Positions 42,994 to 51,025 are shown, numbered from the stretch's first letter. The stretch is DNA of 64,000 nt from Pseudonocardia oceani (GCF_019263585.2 NZ_JADQDF010000001.1:2356001-2420000); one strand, 5' to 3'. The notes: generated by a model not told the origin, from the letters alone. Program-made: numbers and translations.

Positions 42994-43952
42994 GGGGTCG
43001 TTCCTCTCTCGTCGTCCTGCAGGTGCGCCACGGCGGGCACGGTGCCGCCGGTGTGCCACCACAGGACCGGGTCCGGCGGGTGGGCGAGCAGCAGGTCGAC
43101 CGCGGCGGAGAACGCCTCGGCGCCGTAGGTGGTGTCCAGCAGCCAGCCCTCGGTGTGCAGCGCGAGCCGGGCGCGCTCGTCCTCGAGCGGGGTGGTGCGC
43201 CCGAAGCCGGGCCCGCGGGCGTCGACCAGGCGCAGCTGGGCGGGATCGGGCGGCGCGGTGCCCCGCAGCGCCGCGCACTCGCGGGCCAGGGCCAGCACCG
43301 ACGCCCGCACCGCGTCCGGCGGGCGGCTCACCGAGACCCCGACGACCGGGACGTCGAGCCCGCAGGCGGCGAGCCCGGCCAGGAGCCCGGAGACGCTGCC
43401 GCCGGAGCCGACCGGAAGCACGACCGCCGACGGCCGCCGGCCCGCGAGCTGTGTGGCGAGCTCGGTCGCGGCGTCGGCGAAGCCCAGGGCGCCCACCGCG
43501 GTCGACCCGCCGCGCGGCACCGCGACCGCGGGCGTGCCGGACGCCGTCAGCGCGGCGGCGCGCTCGGCGGCGAGCACGTCGACCTCCTCGCGGTCGAACC
43601 GGCCGGTGGGCCGCACGCACGCCCCCGCCGCCCGCGCGAGCGCGACGTTCGGGGCCCCGTCGGGGTCGCCCCACAGCACGATCTCGCAGCGCATCCCGGC
43701 GACGCGGGCGGCGAGCGCGGCGGCGGCGCAGAAGTTCGACCCGGGGCCGCCGCCGGTGACGAGGACCTCCGCACCGGCCAGGCGGGCCGCGCCGACGAGG
43801 TGCTCCAACGGACGCGCCTTGTTGCCCGCGACACCGAACCCGATGAGGTCGTCGCGCTTGACCAGCAGCGGGCCGCACCCGAGCTCCTCGCTGAGCCGCG
43901 GCGCCTCCACCAGCGGGGTCGGCAGGACGGCCAGGGGGAACCGCGGCGTCAT
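42990..43952 (-). CDS. PLP-dependent enzyme, D-cysteine desulfhydrase/ACC deaminase family (XcbE1-like)
   Basis: A 320-residue type II-fold PLP enzyme. Residues LLVKRDDLIGFGVAGNKARP supply the PLP lysine (GNKAR), VTGGGPGSNFCAAAALAA the Ser/Asn loop, and VLPVGSGGSVSGLLAGL the phosphate-binding loop. The family includes D-cysteine desulfhydrase and cysteate sulfo-lyase CuyA. In the bacterial coenzyme M pathway a PLP enzyme of this kind (XcbE1) would act on cysteate. Coupled to both flanking lyase genes by ATGA overlaps. Confidence 0.83.
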   Translation of the reverse strand: MTPRFPLAVLPTPLVEAPRLSEELGCGPLLVKRDDLIGFGVAGNKARPLEHLVGAARLAGAEVLVTGGGPGSNFCAAAALAARVAGMRCEIVLWGDPDGAPNVALARAAGACVRPTGRFDREEVDVLAAERAAALTASGTPAVAVPRGGSTAVGALGFADAATELATQLAGRRPSAVVLPVGSGGSVSGLLAGLAACGLDVPVVGVSVSRPPDAVRASVLALARECAALRGTAPPDPAQLRLVDARGPGFGRTTPLEDERARLALHTEGWLLDTTYGAEAFSAAVDLLLAHPPDPVLWWHTGGTVPAVAHLQDDERGTTP

Positions 43953-45286
43953 GCCCGCCCCCGCGCGAGCGCCGCCCGCGCGAGCACGACGTCGACCATC
44001 GCGCCGCAGGCGTCGACGGCGCCGGCCGAGCCCCACTCGCGCACCTCCTCGGCCGTGGCGACCCCGCGGGCCGCCAGCGCGGCGGCCGGGTCGGCCGCTT
44101 CGTCGCGCAGGACCTCGTGCAGCACCTGCTGCGCGCGGTGCTTGCCCAGCCGCACCGACAGCCCGGCGAGGATCCGCTCGCTGTCGAGCCCGCCGAAGCG
44201 CTCGACGGTGGCCGCCATCGCCTCCGGGTGCACCTCCAGGCCGCCGAGCAGGCCGCGCGCGAGCCGCAGCGCGGCCGCGGTCAGCTGGCAGACCTCGGGG
44301 AGCGCGACCCACTCCGCCTTCCACGACCGGCCGTCGCGCTCGTGCCCGCCGACCATCCCCTCCAGCAGCACCGCCGACGACGAGCGGGCCAGCCGCGCGA
44401 GCGTGTCGAGGTGCTCGCCGGTCTCGGGGTTGCGCTTGTGCGGCATCGTGATGCTGCTGACGGCGCCGGGCGCGGCCGGCTCGGCCAGCTCGCCGATCTC
44501 CGGGCGCGCCAGCTCGTAGACCTCCACGCCGATCCGGGCGAGCGTGCCGCAGACCATCGCCAGCACCGCGCCGAACTCGGCGACGCGGTCGCGCGCGGTC
44601 AGCCACGACATCCCCGGGTCGGCCAGCCCGACCTCCGCGCAGAAGCGGCCGCGCAGCGCCGGGCCGTCGGCCCCGAAGAAGGCCAGCGCGCCGACCGCGC
44701 CCGCGAGCTGCCCGACGCACCACCGGGGGCGCCCCTCGTCGAGGCGGTCGAGGTGCCGGCGGACCTCGTCGGCCCACGAGGCCACCTTGAACCCGAACGT
44801 GATCGGGGCGCCGGGCTGGCCGTGGGTCCGCCCGGCCATGACGGTGTCGCGGTGCTCGGCGGCCAGGGCGAGCAGCAGGCCCTCGCAGGCCAGCAGGTCG
44901 CGCCGGACGAGGTCGCCGACGTCGCGCAGCACCGTGCCGAACCAGGTGTCGGTGAGGTCCTGCACCGTCGCGCCGACGTAGACGTGCTCGCGCAGGTCCT
45001 CGGGCAGCACCCGGGACAGCCCGCGGATCAGGCCGAGCGTCGAGTGGGAGGTGGCGCGGGTCTGCTCGGCGACGAAGTCCAGGTCGAGCGCCTCGACCCG
45101 TGCGGCCGCAGCCAGCCGGTCGGCCGTGCCGGGCGGCACGACACCGGAGGGCTCCTGGGCGCGGGCCAGCGCGACGAGGATGTCGAGCCAGCGCTGCAGC
45201 ATCGGGACCTCGTCGAACAGGGCGTCGGTCTCCGGCGAGCCCCACAGGTGCGCGTAGAGGCGCGAGGTCGTCAGCCGGGTCGCCAC
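43949..45286 (-). CDS. Aspartase/fumarase-superfamily lyase (XcbC1-like)
   Basis: A 445-residue lyase of the adenylosuccinate lyase/CMLE type: TRATSHSTLGLIRGLSRVLP, YVGATVQDLTDTWFGTVLRD, MAGRTHGQPGAPITFGFK and AVSSITMPHKRNPETGEHLD (signature with the catalytic Ser pair). In Xanthobacter, XcbC1 of this superfamily removes phosphate from phosphosulfolactate to give sulfoacrylate (from memory). The ComA gene in the same operon supports that role here. GTG at 45286 has GGAGG 7 bases upstream and overlaps the DUF7714-like gene by 16 bases. Confidence 0.82.
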   Translation of the reverse strand: MATRLTTSRLYAHLWGSPETDALFDEVPMLQRWLDILVALARAQEPSGVVPPGTADRLAAAARVEALDLDFVAEQTRATSHSTLGLIRGLSRVLPEDLREHVYVGATVQDLTDTWFGTVLRDVGDLVRRDLLACEGLLLALAAEHRDTVMAGRTHGQPGAPITFGFKVASWADEVRRHLDRLDEGRPRWCVGQLAGAVGALAFFGADGPALRGRFCAEVGLADPGMSWLTARDRVAEFGAVLAMVCGTLARIGVEVYELARPEIGELAEPAAPGAVSSITMPHKRNPETGEHLDTLARLARSSSAVLLEGMVGGHERDGRSWKAEWVALPEVCQLTAAALRLARGLLGGLEVHPEAMAATVERFGGLDSERILAGLSVRLGKHRAQQVLHEVLRDEAADPAAALAARGVATAEEVREWGSAGAVDACGAMVDVVLARAALARGRA

Positions 45287-46197
45287 GTCGGCGCCTCCCG
45301 CTCGACGAGGCCCTGCAGCGCCGTCCGCACCATCTCCAGCGACGCCCCCCACGGCACCGACGTCCAGCCGTCGCCGGACTCCACGTGCTCCTCCTGCAGG
45401 CAGCACTTGGTCAGCACCGGCTCGGGCGGGCGCGTGCCGGGCAGCCCGGCCTTCGGGCAGAAGTCGACGGTCGGCGGGTCCTCGCCGTAGAAGTGCCGGT
45501 GGATCTGGCGCGAGCGCGCGCAGCCCAGCAACGTCCAGTCGGCGTGCTCGGGGTGCTCGTCGAGGTAGGACACCTGCGCCCCGGGCACCTCGCCGCCCGA
45601 GCCGCGGCACGGGAGCAGGTAGTGCGGGGCCGGGGCGGAGGCGGCCAGGTCGGCGAGCCGGACCGACCGCGCGACGAGCTCCACCGGGGCCAGGTCCTCC
45701 AGCACCGCGACGACGCGCGCGGCCTGGTCGGCGAGCTTGCCCGGCTCGGGCGGCACGACGTCGCGCACGACGACCCGCAGCGGGGCGGGCTCGAGGATGA
45801 AGTTGACGTGGGCGTAGCGGCCCTCCACCACCACGACGCGCGCACCGGGCGCGTGCTCGCGGGCCGCGGCGGCCAGCGCGGTGGGGATGCCGGTGTCGAC
45901 ATCCGGGTCGACGACGTAGGCGCACTCGTCGGGCCCGGCGACCATCCGCACGTCCACGACCGGCGAGAACAGCGGCTCCGGCGACGCCCGCTCGACCTGC
46001 AGCACGGCGGTCGGGCCGGGCTCGGCCGGGTCGTGGCGGGCGACGACGAACCGCGTGCGGCGGTAGGCGTCGCGGCCCAGGAAGTGCGCGCGCAGGGACT
46101 CCGCGTCCAGCCCGACCTCCCGCGGCACCGTCGACACGGCGACCCCGCGGTAGCGCAGCGGGACGAAGTTGGGGCCCGCCGGCGCGTCCGCGGTCAC
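45271..46197 (-). CDS. Cysteine-rich protein of unknown function (DUF7714-like)
   Basis: A 308-residue protein. The N-terminal two thirds (about 1-180) are mixed alpha/beta with VVVEGRYAHVNFILEP. The C-terminal third holds five cysteines in motifs YLLPCRG (C197), LLGCARS (C226), DFCPKAG (C247) and TKCC (C265, C266), suggesting a metal or iron-sulfur site or a thiol relay. I believe it is Pfam DUF7714, by memory. It sits between ComA and the first lyase, coupled to ComA by a GTGA overlap. A role in the sulfur-adding last step of coenzyme M synthesis is a hypothesis. Confidence 0.7.
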   Translation of the reverse strand: MTADAPAGPNFVPLRYRGVAVSTVPREVGLDAESLRAHFLGRDAYRRTRFVVARHDPAEPGPTAVLQVERASPEPLFSPVVDVRMVAGPDECAYVVDPDVDTGIPTALAAAAREHAPGARVVVVEGRYAHVNFILEPAPLRVVVRDVVPPEPGKLADQAARVVAVLEDLAPVELVARSVRLADLAASAPAPHYLLPCRGSGGEVPGAQVSYLDEHPEHADWTLLGCARSRQIHRHFYGEDPPTVDFCPKAGLPGTRPPEPVLTKCCLQEEHVESGDGWTSVPWGASLEMVRTALQGLVEREAPTWRPG

Positions 46198-46979
46198 GCG
46201 GGTTCCGCGCCCGCCGCGCTCCGCACCGTCGGCGAGGCGGTGTCGGACCGGAGCCCGAGCCGCAGCGTCTCGACCGACAGGACGTCGCCCGGGGTGATGT
46301 TGCCCAGGTTCACCTCGGCGCCGAACCGGCGGATGAACCACGCCTGCTGGCTCGCCCGCGGCGCCTCGAACACCACCCGCTCGACGCCCACCGCGGCCGC
46401 GACGGCCTCGACGACGTCGGGGCGCACCCGCCCCTGGTCGTCGAAGGTGCCGACGGTGCCGCTCTGCCGGCCCTCGGTGACGACCAGCGAGGCGCCGGCG
46501 TCGAGGTCGGCGAGGCACTCGGCAGGCCAGGTCCGCGCGGCGTGCATCTCCCCCGGGGCCTTCGACCCGACCTCGGCGAGCACCGAGAAGTCCCGCGCCG
46601 CCCGCGCGATCAGCTCGGCCTTCTCCGGCAGCGACATGGACACCGTGCCGCGGGAGACCTCGACGCGGGCGAAGCCGTGGTCGCGCGCCCAGGCCAGGCA
46701 CTCGACCGCGCGGCCCTGGGCCCAGGCGATCTCGAGGAGCGTGCCGCCCAGGCACAGGTCGACGCCCGCGGCGGTCAGGGCTGCGACCTTGCGGTCCAGC
46801 GCCGCGTCGACGTACGCGGTGCCCCAGCCGACCTTCCAGATGTCGATCAGCCCGCCGGCGCCGGCGAGGACGTCGTCCACCGCGGACGGTCCGACGCCGC
46901 CGTCGAGCACGTGTGTGAGACCTGCGGTGCGGGGCTTGCCGGACCGCGCCGCCAGGTCGAGGAAGTCGGTGTCGGACAC
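46194..46979 (-). CDS. comA: Phosphosulfolactate synthase (ComA/XcbB1-like)
   Basis: A 261-residue TIM-barrel enzyme: GLTHVLDGG, IDIWKVGWGTAYVDAALDRK, GGTLLEIAWAQGRAVECLAW, VEVSRGTVSMSLPEKAELI and VLAEVGSKAPGE, all characteristic of ComA. It joins phosphoenolpyruvate and sulfite to (2R)-phosphosulfolactate, the first step of coenzyme M synthesis. The GTG at 46979 starts VSDTDFLDLAARSGKP. It is the first gene of the coenzyme M operon. Its promoter region carries the shared palindrome and a 12-bp direct repeat. Confidence 0.88.
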   Translation of the reverse strand: MSDTDFLDLAARSGKPRTAGLTHVLDGGVGPSAVDDVLAGAGGLIDIWKVGWGTAYVDAALDRKVAALTAAGVDLCLGGTLLEIAWAQGRAVECLAWARDHGFARVEVSRGTVSMSLPEKAELIARAARDFSVLAEVGSKAPGEMHAARTWPAECLADLDAGASLVVTEGRQSGTVGTFDDQGRVRPDVVEAVAAAVGVERVVFEAPRASQQAWFIRRFGAEVNLGNITPGDVLSVETLRLGLRSDTASPTVRSAAGAEPA

Positions 46980-46993
46980 GAACCCACCCTAGA

Positions 46994-47030
46994 TCCGATA
47001 AGTGAACTACTTCTACTATCCGATACGTGA
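46994..47030. repeat. 12-bp direct repeat in the comA upstream region
   Basis: TCCGATAnGTGA occurs at 46994-47005 and 47019-47030, a 25-base period. The second copy overlaps the TCTACTA half site at 47012. A possible regulator binding array for comA. Confidence 0.55.
47012..47025. promoter_or_regulatory. Candidate operator upstream of comA
   Basis: TCTACTATCCGATA has one perfect TCTACTA half of the shared motif and a poorer second half. It lies 33 bases before the comA start, between comA and the upstream small gene. Confidence 0.45.
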
Positions 47031-47032
47031 CC

Positions 47033-47377
47033 CTAGCCCGTGATCAGGTCCAGCATCGTCGTCCGGCCCGCCCGGGCGCGCAGCGCCGGAGCGTGGCGGT
47101 CGACGATGTCCGCCGCCAGCACGAAGGCCCGCTCGGCGCGGTCGGGGTCGGCCCAGTGGTGCCGCTCGGCGAAGGTCGCCCACTCCTGCGGCCCCACGAG
47201 GCGCTCCCGGGGGTGCTCGAGCTCGTGCCAGGTCACCGCGAGCTCGATGAGCTCCAACAGCGCGTCGGTGTCGGTGTCGACCGTGAGCAGGCGGTCGTGG
47301 TGGGCCCGGCGCGCGCCGCCCGGACAGGCGTCGCGGCAGGGCACCAGCCGGAGCGGGGCGTGGACTGCAGCGGTCAT
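47033..47377 (-). CDS. Hypothetical protein (114 aa)
   Basis: A 114-residue protein without a family I can name. Near the start PCRDACPGGARRAHHDR has two cysteines four residues apart; the rest is helical (LLELIELAVTWHELEHP, FVLAADIVDRHAPALRAR). It precedes comA on the same strand by 53 bases and diverges from OsmC. It may be co-expressed with the coenzyme M genes. Confidence 0.55.
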   Translation of the reverse strand: MTAAVHAPLRLVPCRDACPGGARRAHHDRLLTVDTDTDALLELIELAVTWHELEHPRERLVGPQEWATFAERHHWADPDRAERAFVLAADIVDRHAPALRARAGRTTMLDLITG

Positions 47378-47454
47378 CGACGTCTCCTGTCTGCTGTGAT
47401 GCCGCGCACTCTCGCGCGAACCGGTTGCACCGGTGTTGCACGAGGGGACCGGGC

Positions 47455-47853
47455 GTGAGCGCGACGGAGCGGAGCGTGTCGGCCCGCTGGACGGGCGGGC
47501 TGCGGGCCGAGGTCGACGCGGGCGGCTTCGAGGTCCTCTCCGACGAGCCGGAGTCGGTCGGGGGCACCGGTTCCGGACCCCAGCCGACCGAGCTGCTGCT
47601 GGCCTCCATCGCCTCCTGCTTCACGATCGCGCTGGCCTGGACGGCGGCGAAGCGCGAGGTGGAGCTCGCGGGCCTGGCCGTCGACGTCACCGGCACCTAC
47701 GACGGGCCGCGGTTCCGCGCGTTCCGCGTCGACGTGCGCGCCGACTCCCCCACCGGTGCCGACATGCAGAAGCTCGTGGAGGCCGCGAAGCGGGTCTGCT
47801 ACGTCACGCGCACCCTGGCCGAGCCGCCCGAGATCACGTTCACCGTCACGTGA
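47455..47853 (+). CDS. OsmC-family protein
   Basis: A 132-residue OsmC-fold protein: GGTGSGPQPTELLLASIASC (first conserved Cys in LLASIASCF), and VEAAKRVCYVTRTL for the second Cys. OsmC/Ohr proteins reduce organic peroxides through this thiol pair. GTG at 47455 is preferred. The 3' end overlaps the convergent larC by 8 bases. Confidence 0.87.
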   Translation: MSATERSVSARWTGGLRAEVDAGGFEVLSDEPESVGGTGSGPQPTELLLASIASCFTIALAWTAAKREVELAGLAVDVTGTYDGPRFRAFRVDVRADSPTGADMQKLVEAAKRVCYVTRTLAEPPEITFTVT

Positions 47854-48997
47854 CCGCGCGCGCCGCCCGCGCGGCGACCTCGCGCAGCGGGAGGTCCAGC
47901 GCAGCGGCGGCCGCGACCAGGTCGTCGTGCTCGGGCTTGGCCCCCCACGGGCCGTGCTTGACGCGGACGACGTGCCCGCCGACGTCGACGGTGCTCGTCC
48001 GGCGGGGCAGCGCGCGCCGGTCGACGGTGCGCCGGCGCACCCCGAGGCTGCCGGTCTCGCGCAGCAGCAGCGTCTCGCAGGCCGCCGCCCGCTCCGGCGT
48101 CACGAGCAGGTGGACGGTATGGCCGGGCCGCGACTTCTTCATCGTCACCGGCGTGATCCACGCGTCGGCGGCGCCGGCGGCGAGGGCGCGGTCGAGCACG
48201 TGGCCGAGGACCTCGCCGGACACGTCGTCGACGGTGGTCTCCAGCAGCGTCATCGGCGTGACCTCCCCCGGCGTCCCGGGGTCGGGAGCCGTGCCGAGCA
48301 GCGCCTGCACGACGTTGGCGCGCCCGGGGTCGTCGCGGCCCCCGGCGCCGTAGCCGACGGCCGACACCGTCATGTCCGGCACCGGACCGAACCGCGTGCC
48401 CAGGGCCAGCAGCAGCGCCATCCCGGTCGGCGTGACGGTCTCGCGGTCACCGCCCGCGGTGACGGGCGCGCCAGCGGCGGCGACCAGCGCCGCCGTGGCC
48501 GGGGCGGGCAGCGGGATGATCCCGTGCGCCGTCCGCACCGTCCCGGTGCCCATCGGCAGCGGGCCGCAGCGCACGGCGTCGACGTCGAGCAGGGCGAGAG
48601 CGGCGGCCACCCCCACGGTGTCGACGACGGTGTCGACGCCCCCGATCTCGTGCAGGTGCACCTGGTCGACCGGCACGCCGTGCAGCCGCGACTCGACCTC
48701 CGCGATCGCGGTGATCGCCCGCCGCGCCGTGGCGGCCACCCCGGCGGGCCGGGCGCGCGACACGATCTCCAGCAGGTCCGCCGCGCGCCGCTCGGGCGGC
48801 TGCGCCTCGACGCGGACGGTCGCGCGCGTGGCCCGCAGCGCCCCGCGCCGCACGTCGGTGACCTCGAGGTCCCAGCCCGTCAGGCCGGTGGAGGCGACGG
48901 CCTGCCGGACGCCGTCGACGGGCGCGCCCAGCCCGATCAGCGCGCCCAGGAGCATGTCGCCGGAGACGCCGCCGACGGGGTTGAGCCAGACGATCAC
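47846..48997 (-). CDS. larC: Nickel insertion protein LarC
   Basis: A 383-residue single-frame LarC. Segments WLNPVGGVSGDMLLGALIGL, VDQVHLHEIGGVDTVVDTVG, CGPLPMGTGTVRTAHGIIPL and LLETTVDDVSGEVLGHVLDR are diagnostic. LarC inserts nickel into the pincer nucleotide cofactor (NPN) in a CTP-dependent reaction. In lactobacilli larC is read by frameshift; here it is one continuous frame. GTG at 48997 overlaps larB in GTGA. Confidence 0.95.
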   Translation of the reverse strand: MIVWLNPVGGVSGDMLLGALIGLGAPVDGVRQAVASTGLTGWDLEVTDVRRGALRATRATVRVEAQPPERRAADLLEIVSRARPAGVAATARRAITAIAEVESRLHGVPVDQVHLHEIGGVDTVVDTVGVAAALALLDVDAVRCGPLPMGTGTVRTAHGIIPLPAPATAALVAAAGAPVTAGGDRETVTPTGMALLLALGTRFGPVPDMTVSAVGYGAGGRDDPGRANVVQALLGTAPDPGTPGEVTPMTLLETTVDDVSGEVLGHVLDRALAAGAADAWITPVTMKKSRPGHTVHLLVTPERAAACETLLLRETGSLGVRRRTVDRRALPRRTSTVDVGGHVVRVKHGPWGAKPEHDDLVAAAAALDLPLREVAARAARAVT

Positions 48998-49692
48998 CGG
49001 TCGGCCCCGCGGGCGACGGCCCCGGCGAGGCGGCGGGCGGCCATCGCGGCGCCGAACCCGGAGTCGATGTTCACGACCGTCACGCCGGCCGCGCACGAGG
49101 TGAGCATGGCCAGCAGCGCCGTCACGCCCTCCAGCGCGGCGCCGTAGCCGACCGACGTCGGCACGGCGATGACCGGGCGGCTCACCAGCCCGGCGACGAC
49201 GCTGGGCAGCGCCCCCTCCATCCCCGCGATGCAGACGACGGCGTGGGCCGACTCGATGCGCCCGCGCACGGCCAGCAGCCGGTGCAGCCCGGCGACCCCG
49301 ACGTCGGCGACGGCGTCGACCGTGAGCCCGACGGCCGTCGCGACCGCCCCGGCCTCGGCGGCGACCGGCCCGTCCGACGTGCCGGCGGAGACGACGGCGA
49401 GGCGGAACCCGAGCGGGGCGGCGGGCCGCCAGACCAGCAGCCGGGCATCGGGGTCGTGGTGCCCGCCGGGCACGGCGGCCAGCACCTCGCGGGCCGTGCC
49501 GGGCTCGACGCGCGTCACGAGGACGGGACCGGTGTTGGCCGCCAGCAGGGTCGCGACCACGGCGGCGACCTGGTCGGGCGACTTGCCCGGCCCGTAGACG
49601 ACCTCCGGCAGGCCCGAGCGGGCCTCGCGGTCGGTGTCGGGGCGGGCGAAGCCCAGGTCGGCGAACCCCGGATCGGTAGGACCGCCGGTCAT
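48994..49692 (-). CDS. larB: Pyridinium-3,5-biscarboxylic acid mononucleotide synthase LarB
   Basis: A 232-residue protein with the AIR-carboxylase-like domain in the C-terminal 150 residues: VVSAGTSDGPVAAEAGAVA, DVGVAGLHRLLAV, CIAGMEGALPSVVAGLVSRP and VPTSVGYGAALEG. LarB carboxylates and hydrolyses nicotinic acid adenine dinucleotide, the first NPN step. ATG at 49692 overlaps larE in ATGA. Confidence 0.95.
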   Translation of the reverse strand: MTGGPTDPGFADLGFARPDTDREARSGLPEVVYGPGKSPDQVAAVVATLLAANTGPVLVTRVEPGTAREVLAAVPGGHHDPDARLLVWRPAAPLGFRLAVVSAGTSDGPVAAEAGAVATAVGLTVDAVADVGVAGLHRLLAVRGRIESAHAVVCIAGMEGALPSVVAGLVSRPVIAVPTSVGYGAALEGVTALLAMLTSCAAGVTVVNIDSGFGAAMAARRLAGAVARGADR

Positions 49693-50534
49693 CGCGCGCC
49701 GACGGTCGGCACCCCGAGCAGGACGTTCATGCCGCCGCTGCGGAACCCGTCGAGGTCCAGCGCGCAGAACGCGAACCCGGCGTCCCGCACCGCGGCGACG
49801 ACGTCGGCGCGCAGGTCCAGCGCGCGCCCGAGCTCCGCGGCCGGCACCTCCACCCGCCCGACGGTGCCGGAGGCGTGGGCGCGCACGCGGCACTGGCCGA
49901 ACCCGAGCGCCGCCAGCGCGTCCTCCGCGCTCTCGACGCGCGCGAGCACGTCGGCGGTGACGGGGTCGCCGTAGGCCACGCGCGAGGACAGGCAGGCCGC
50001 GGCGGGCTTGTCGGCGGTGTCGAGCCCGAGGCGGCGGCTGATCGCGCGCACCTCCGCCTTCGTCAGCCCGACGTCGACCATCGGCGCGATCGCGCCCCGC
50101 TCGGCCGCCGCGCGCTGACCCGGCCGGTGGTCGCCGAGGTCGTCGAGGTTGGTGCCGAGCGCCACCACCGCGCCAGCGAAGGCCGCGAGCGGCGCGACGG
50201 CGTCGAAGAGGGCGGACTTGCAGTGGTAGCAGCGGTCGCCCGCGTTGGCGACGTAGCGCGGGTCGGCGAACTCGTGCGTGCGCACCTCGACGTGGGCGAA
50301 CCCGCGGTCGGCCGCGAACGCCGCGGCCCGGCGCCGCTCCGACTCGGGCAGGCTCGGCGACACCGCCGTGACGGCGAGGGCCCGCGCGCCCAGCACCTCG
50401 TGGGCGAGGGCGGCGAGCAGGGCCGAGTCGGCGCCGCCCGAGTAGGCGACGACGACGCCGGACTCCTCGGCGAGCCGGGCGCGCAGGTCCTCGGCCCGGC
50501 GGTCCACGTCGGCGGGCGGAGCGGTGCGCGGCAT
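49689..50534 (-). CDS. larE: ATP-dependent sacrificial sulfur transferase LarE
   Basis: A 281-residue PP-loop protein: VVAYSGGADSALLAALAHE (P-loop), DRCYHCKSALFDAVAP and KPAAACLSSRVAYGDPVT. The Cys before LSSR corresponds to the sulfur-donating residue of LarE. Two more cysteines in GFGQCRVRAHASG and AFCALDLDGF suggest the type that may use an iron-sulfur cluster instead. It converts the two carboxylates of P2CMN to thioacids. ATG at 50534 has GAAGGG upstream. Upstream 118-151 bases hold two copies of the shared operator. No larA is in the window. Confidence 0.94.
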   Translation of the reverse strand: MPRTAPPADVDRRAEDLRARLAEESGVVVAYSGGADSALLAALAHEVLGARALAVTAVSPSLPESERRRAAAFAADRGFAHVEVRTHEFADPRYVANAGDRCYHCKSALFDAVAPLAAFAGAVVALGTNLDDLGDHRPGQRAAAERGAIAPMVDVGLTKAEVRAISRRLGLDTADKPAAACLSSRVAYGDPVTADVLARVESAEDALAALGFGQCRVRAHASGTVGRVEVPAAELGRALDLRADVVAAVRDAGFAFCALDLDGFRSGGMNVLLGVPTVGAR

Positions 50535-50651
50535 CGGGTTCCCTTCGCGGAGAGCGGAGCCGGACGACCCGAGCATAGGTCGACCCGCCGGCGGGTCACC
50601 GGTCGTCGTGCGACGCCACCGGACCGGGCGGGCGTCGTTCCACCGTAGAGT

Positions 50652-50685
50652 TCCATCATAGGAGACGGGCGTCACCGATAGTGGA
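50652..50685. promoter_or_regulatory. Tandem operator candidates upstream of larEBC
   Basis: TCCATCATAGGAGA (50652-50665) and TCACCGATAGTGGA (50672-50685) both fit the region's 14-bp motif and are exactly 20 bases apart, about two helix turns. On the minus strand the first reads TCTCCTATGATGGA, nearly identical to the arcC site. Confidence 0.55.
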
Positions 50686-50774
50686 TCCTCGCCGCAGGAG
50701 TCCGACAGATGAGTTCCTGCCCGTCCTCCGGTAGCACCTGACGACTGGCTGATCACGACCCGAGGAGGAGCACC

Positions 50775-50939
50775 GTGCGCACGCCGGCGGTCACCGAGGA
50801 CATCACGCTCGACGGCGTCATCGACCTCGTCGCCACCGGCAGCACGCGGCTGGTCCGCGCGCTGGTCGGGGAGGGCCCGGTCGACGAGTTCCGGCTGTTC
50901 GTGTGGAGACCCGTCCGTTCCGCTCCGGGGTCGTGCTGA
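50775..50939 (+). pseudogene. Remnant of a RibD/DHFR-like reductase
   Basis: From GTG 50775 the frame reads EDITLDGVI and then directly DLVATGSTRLVRALVGEGPV and DEFRLFVW before drifting to a stop. The first piece is the N-terminal 'SLDG' part and the second the C-terminal 'GS..L..AL...LVDEYRL' part of a dihydrofolate-reductase-like protein, with about 80-100 residues between them missing. A deletion relic. With the two operators above it accounts for most of the 491-base gap before the phosphatase. Confidence 0.6.
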
Positions 50940-51025
50940 TGCGCTTCGCGGTCGACCGACTCGTTGAGAGGTGAACGACCGCGCCCTGTGCCAGACTCGC
51001 CGGGGGTGAGACCGGCGGAGGGTGA

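Noticed and set aside
44000-46979. Methanogenesis link
   Set aside because: ComA alone with bacterial-type lyases; no methyl-CoM reductase or archaeal genes. The genome is plainly actinobacterial.
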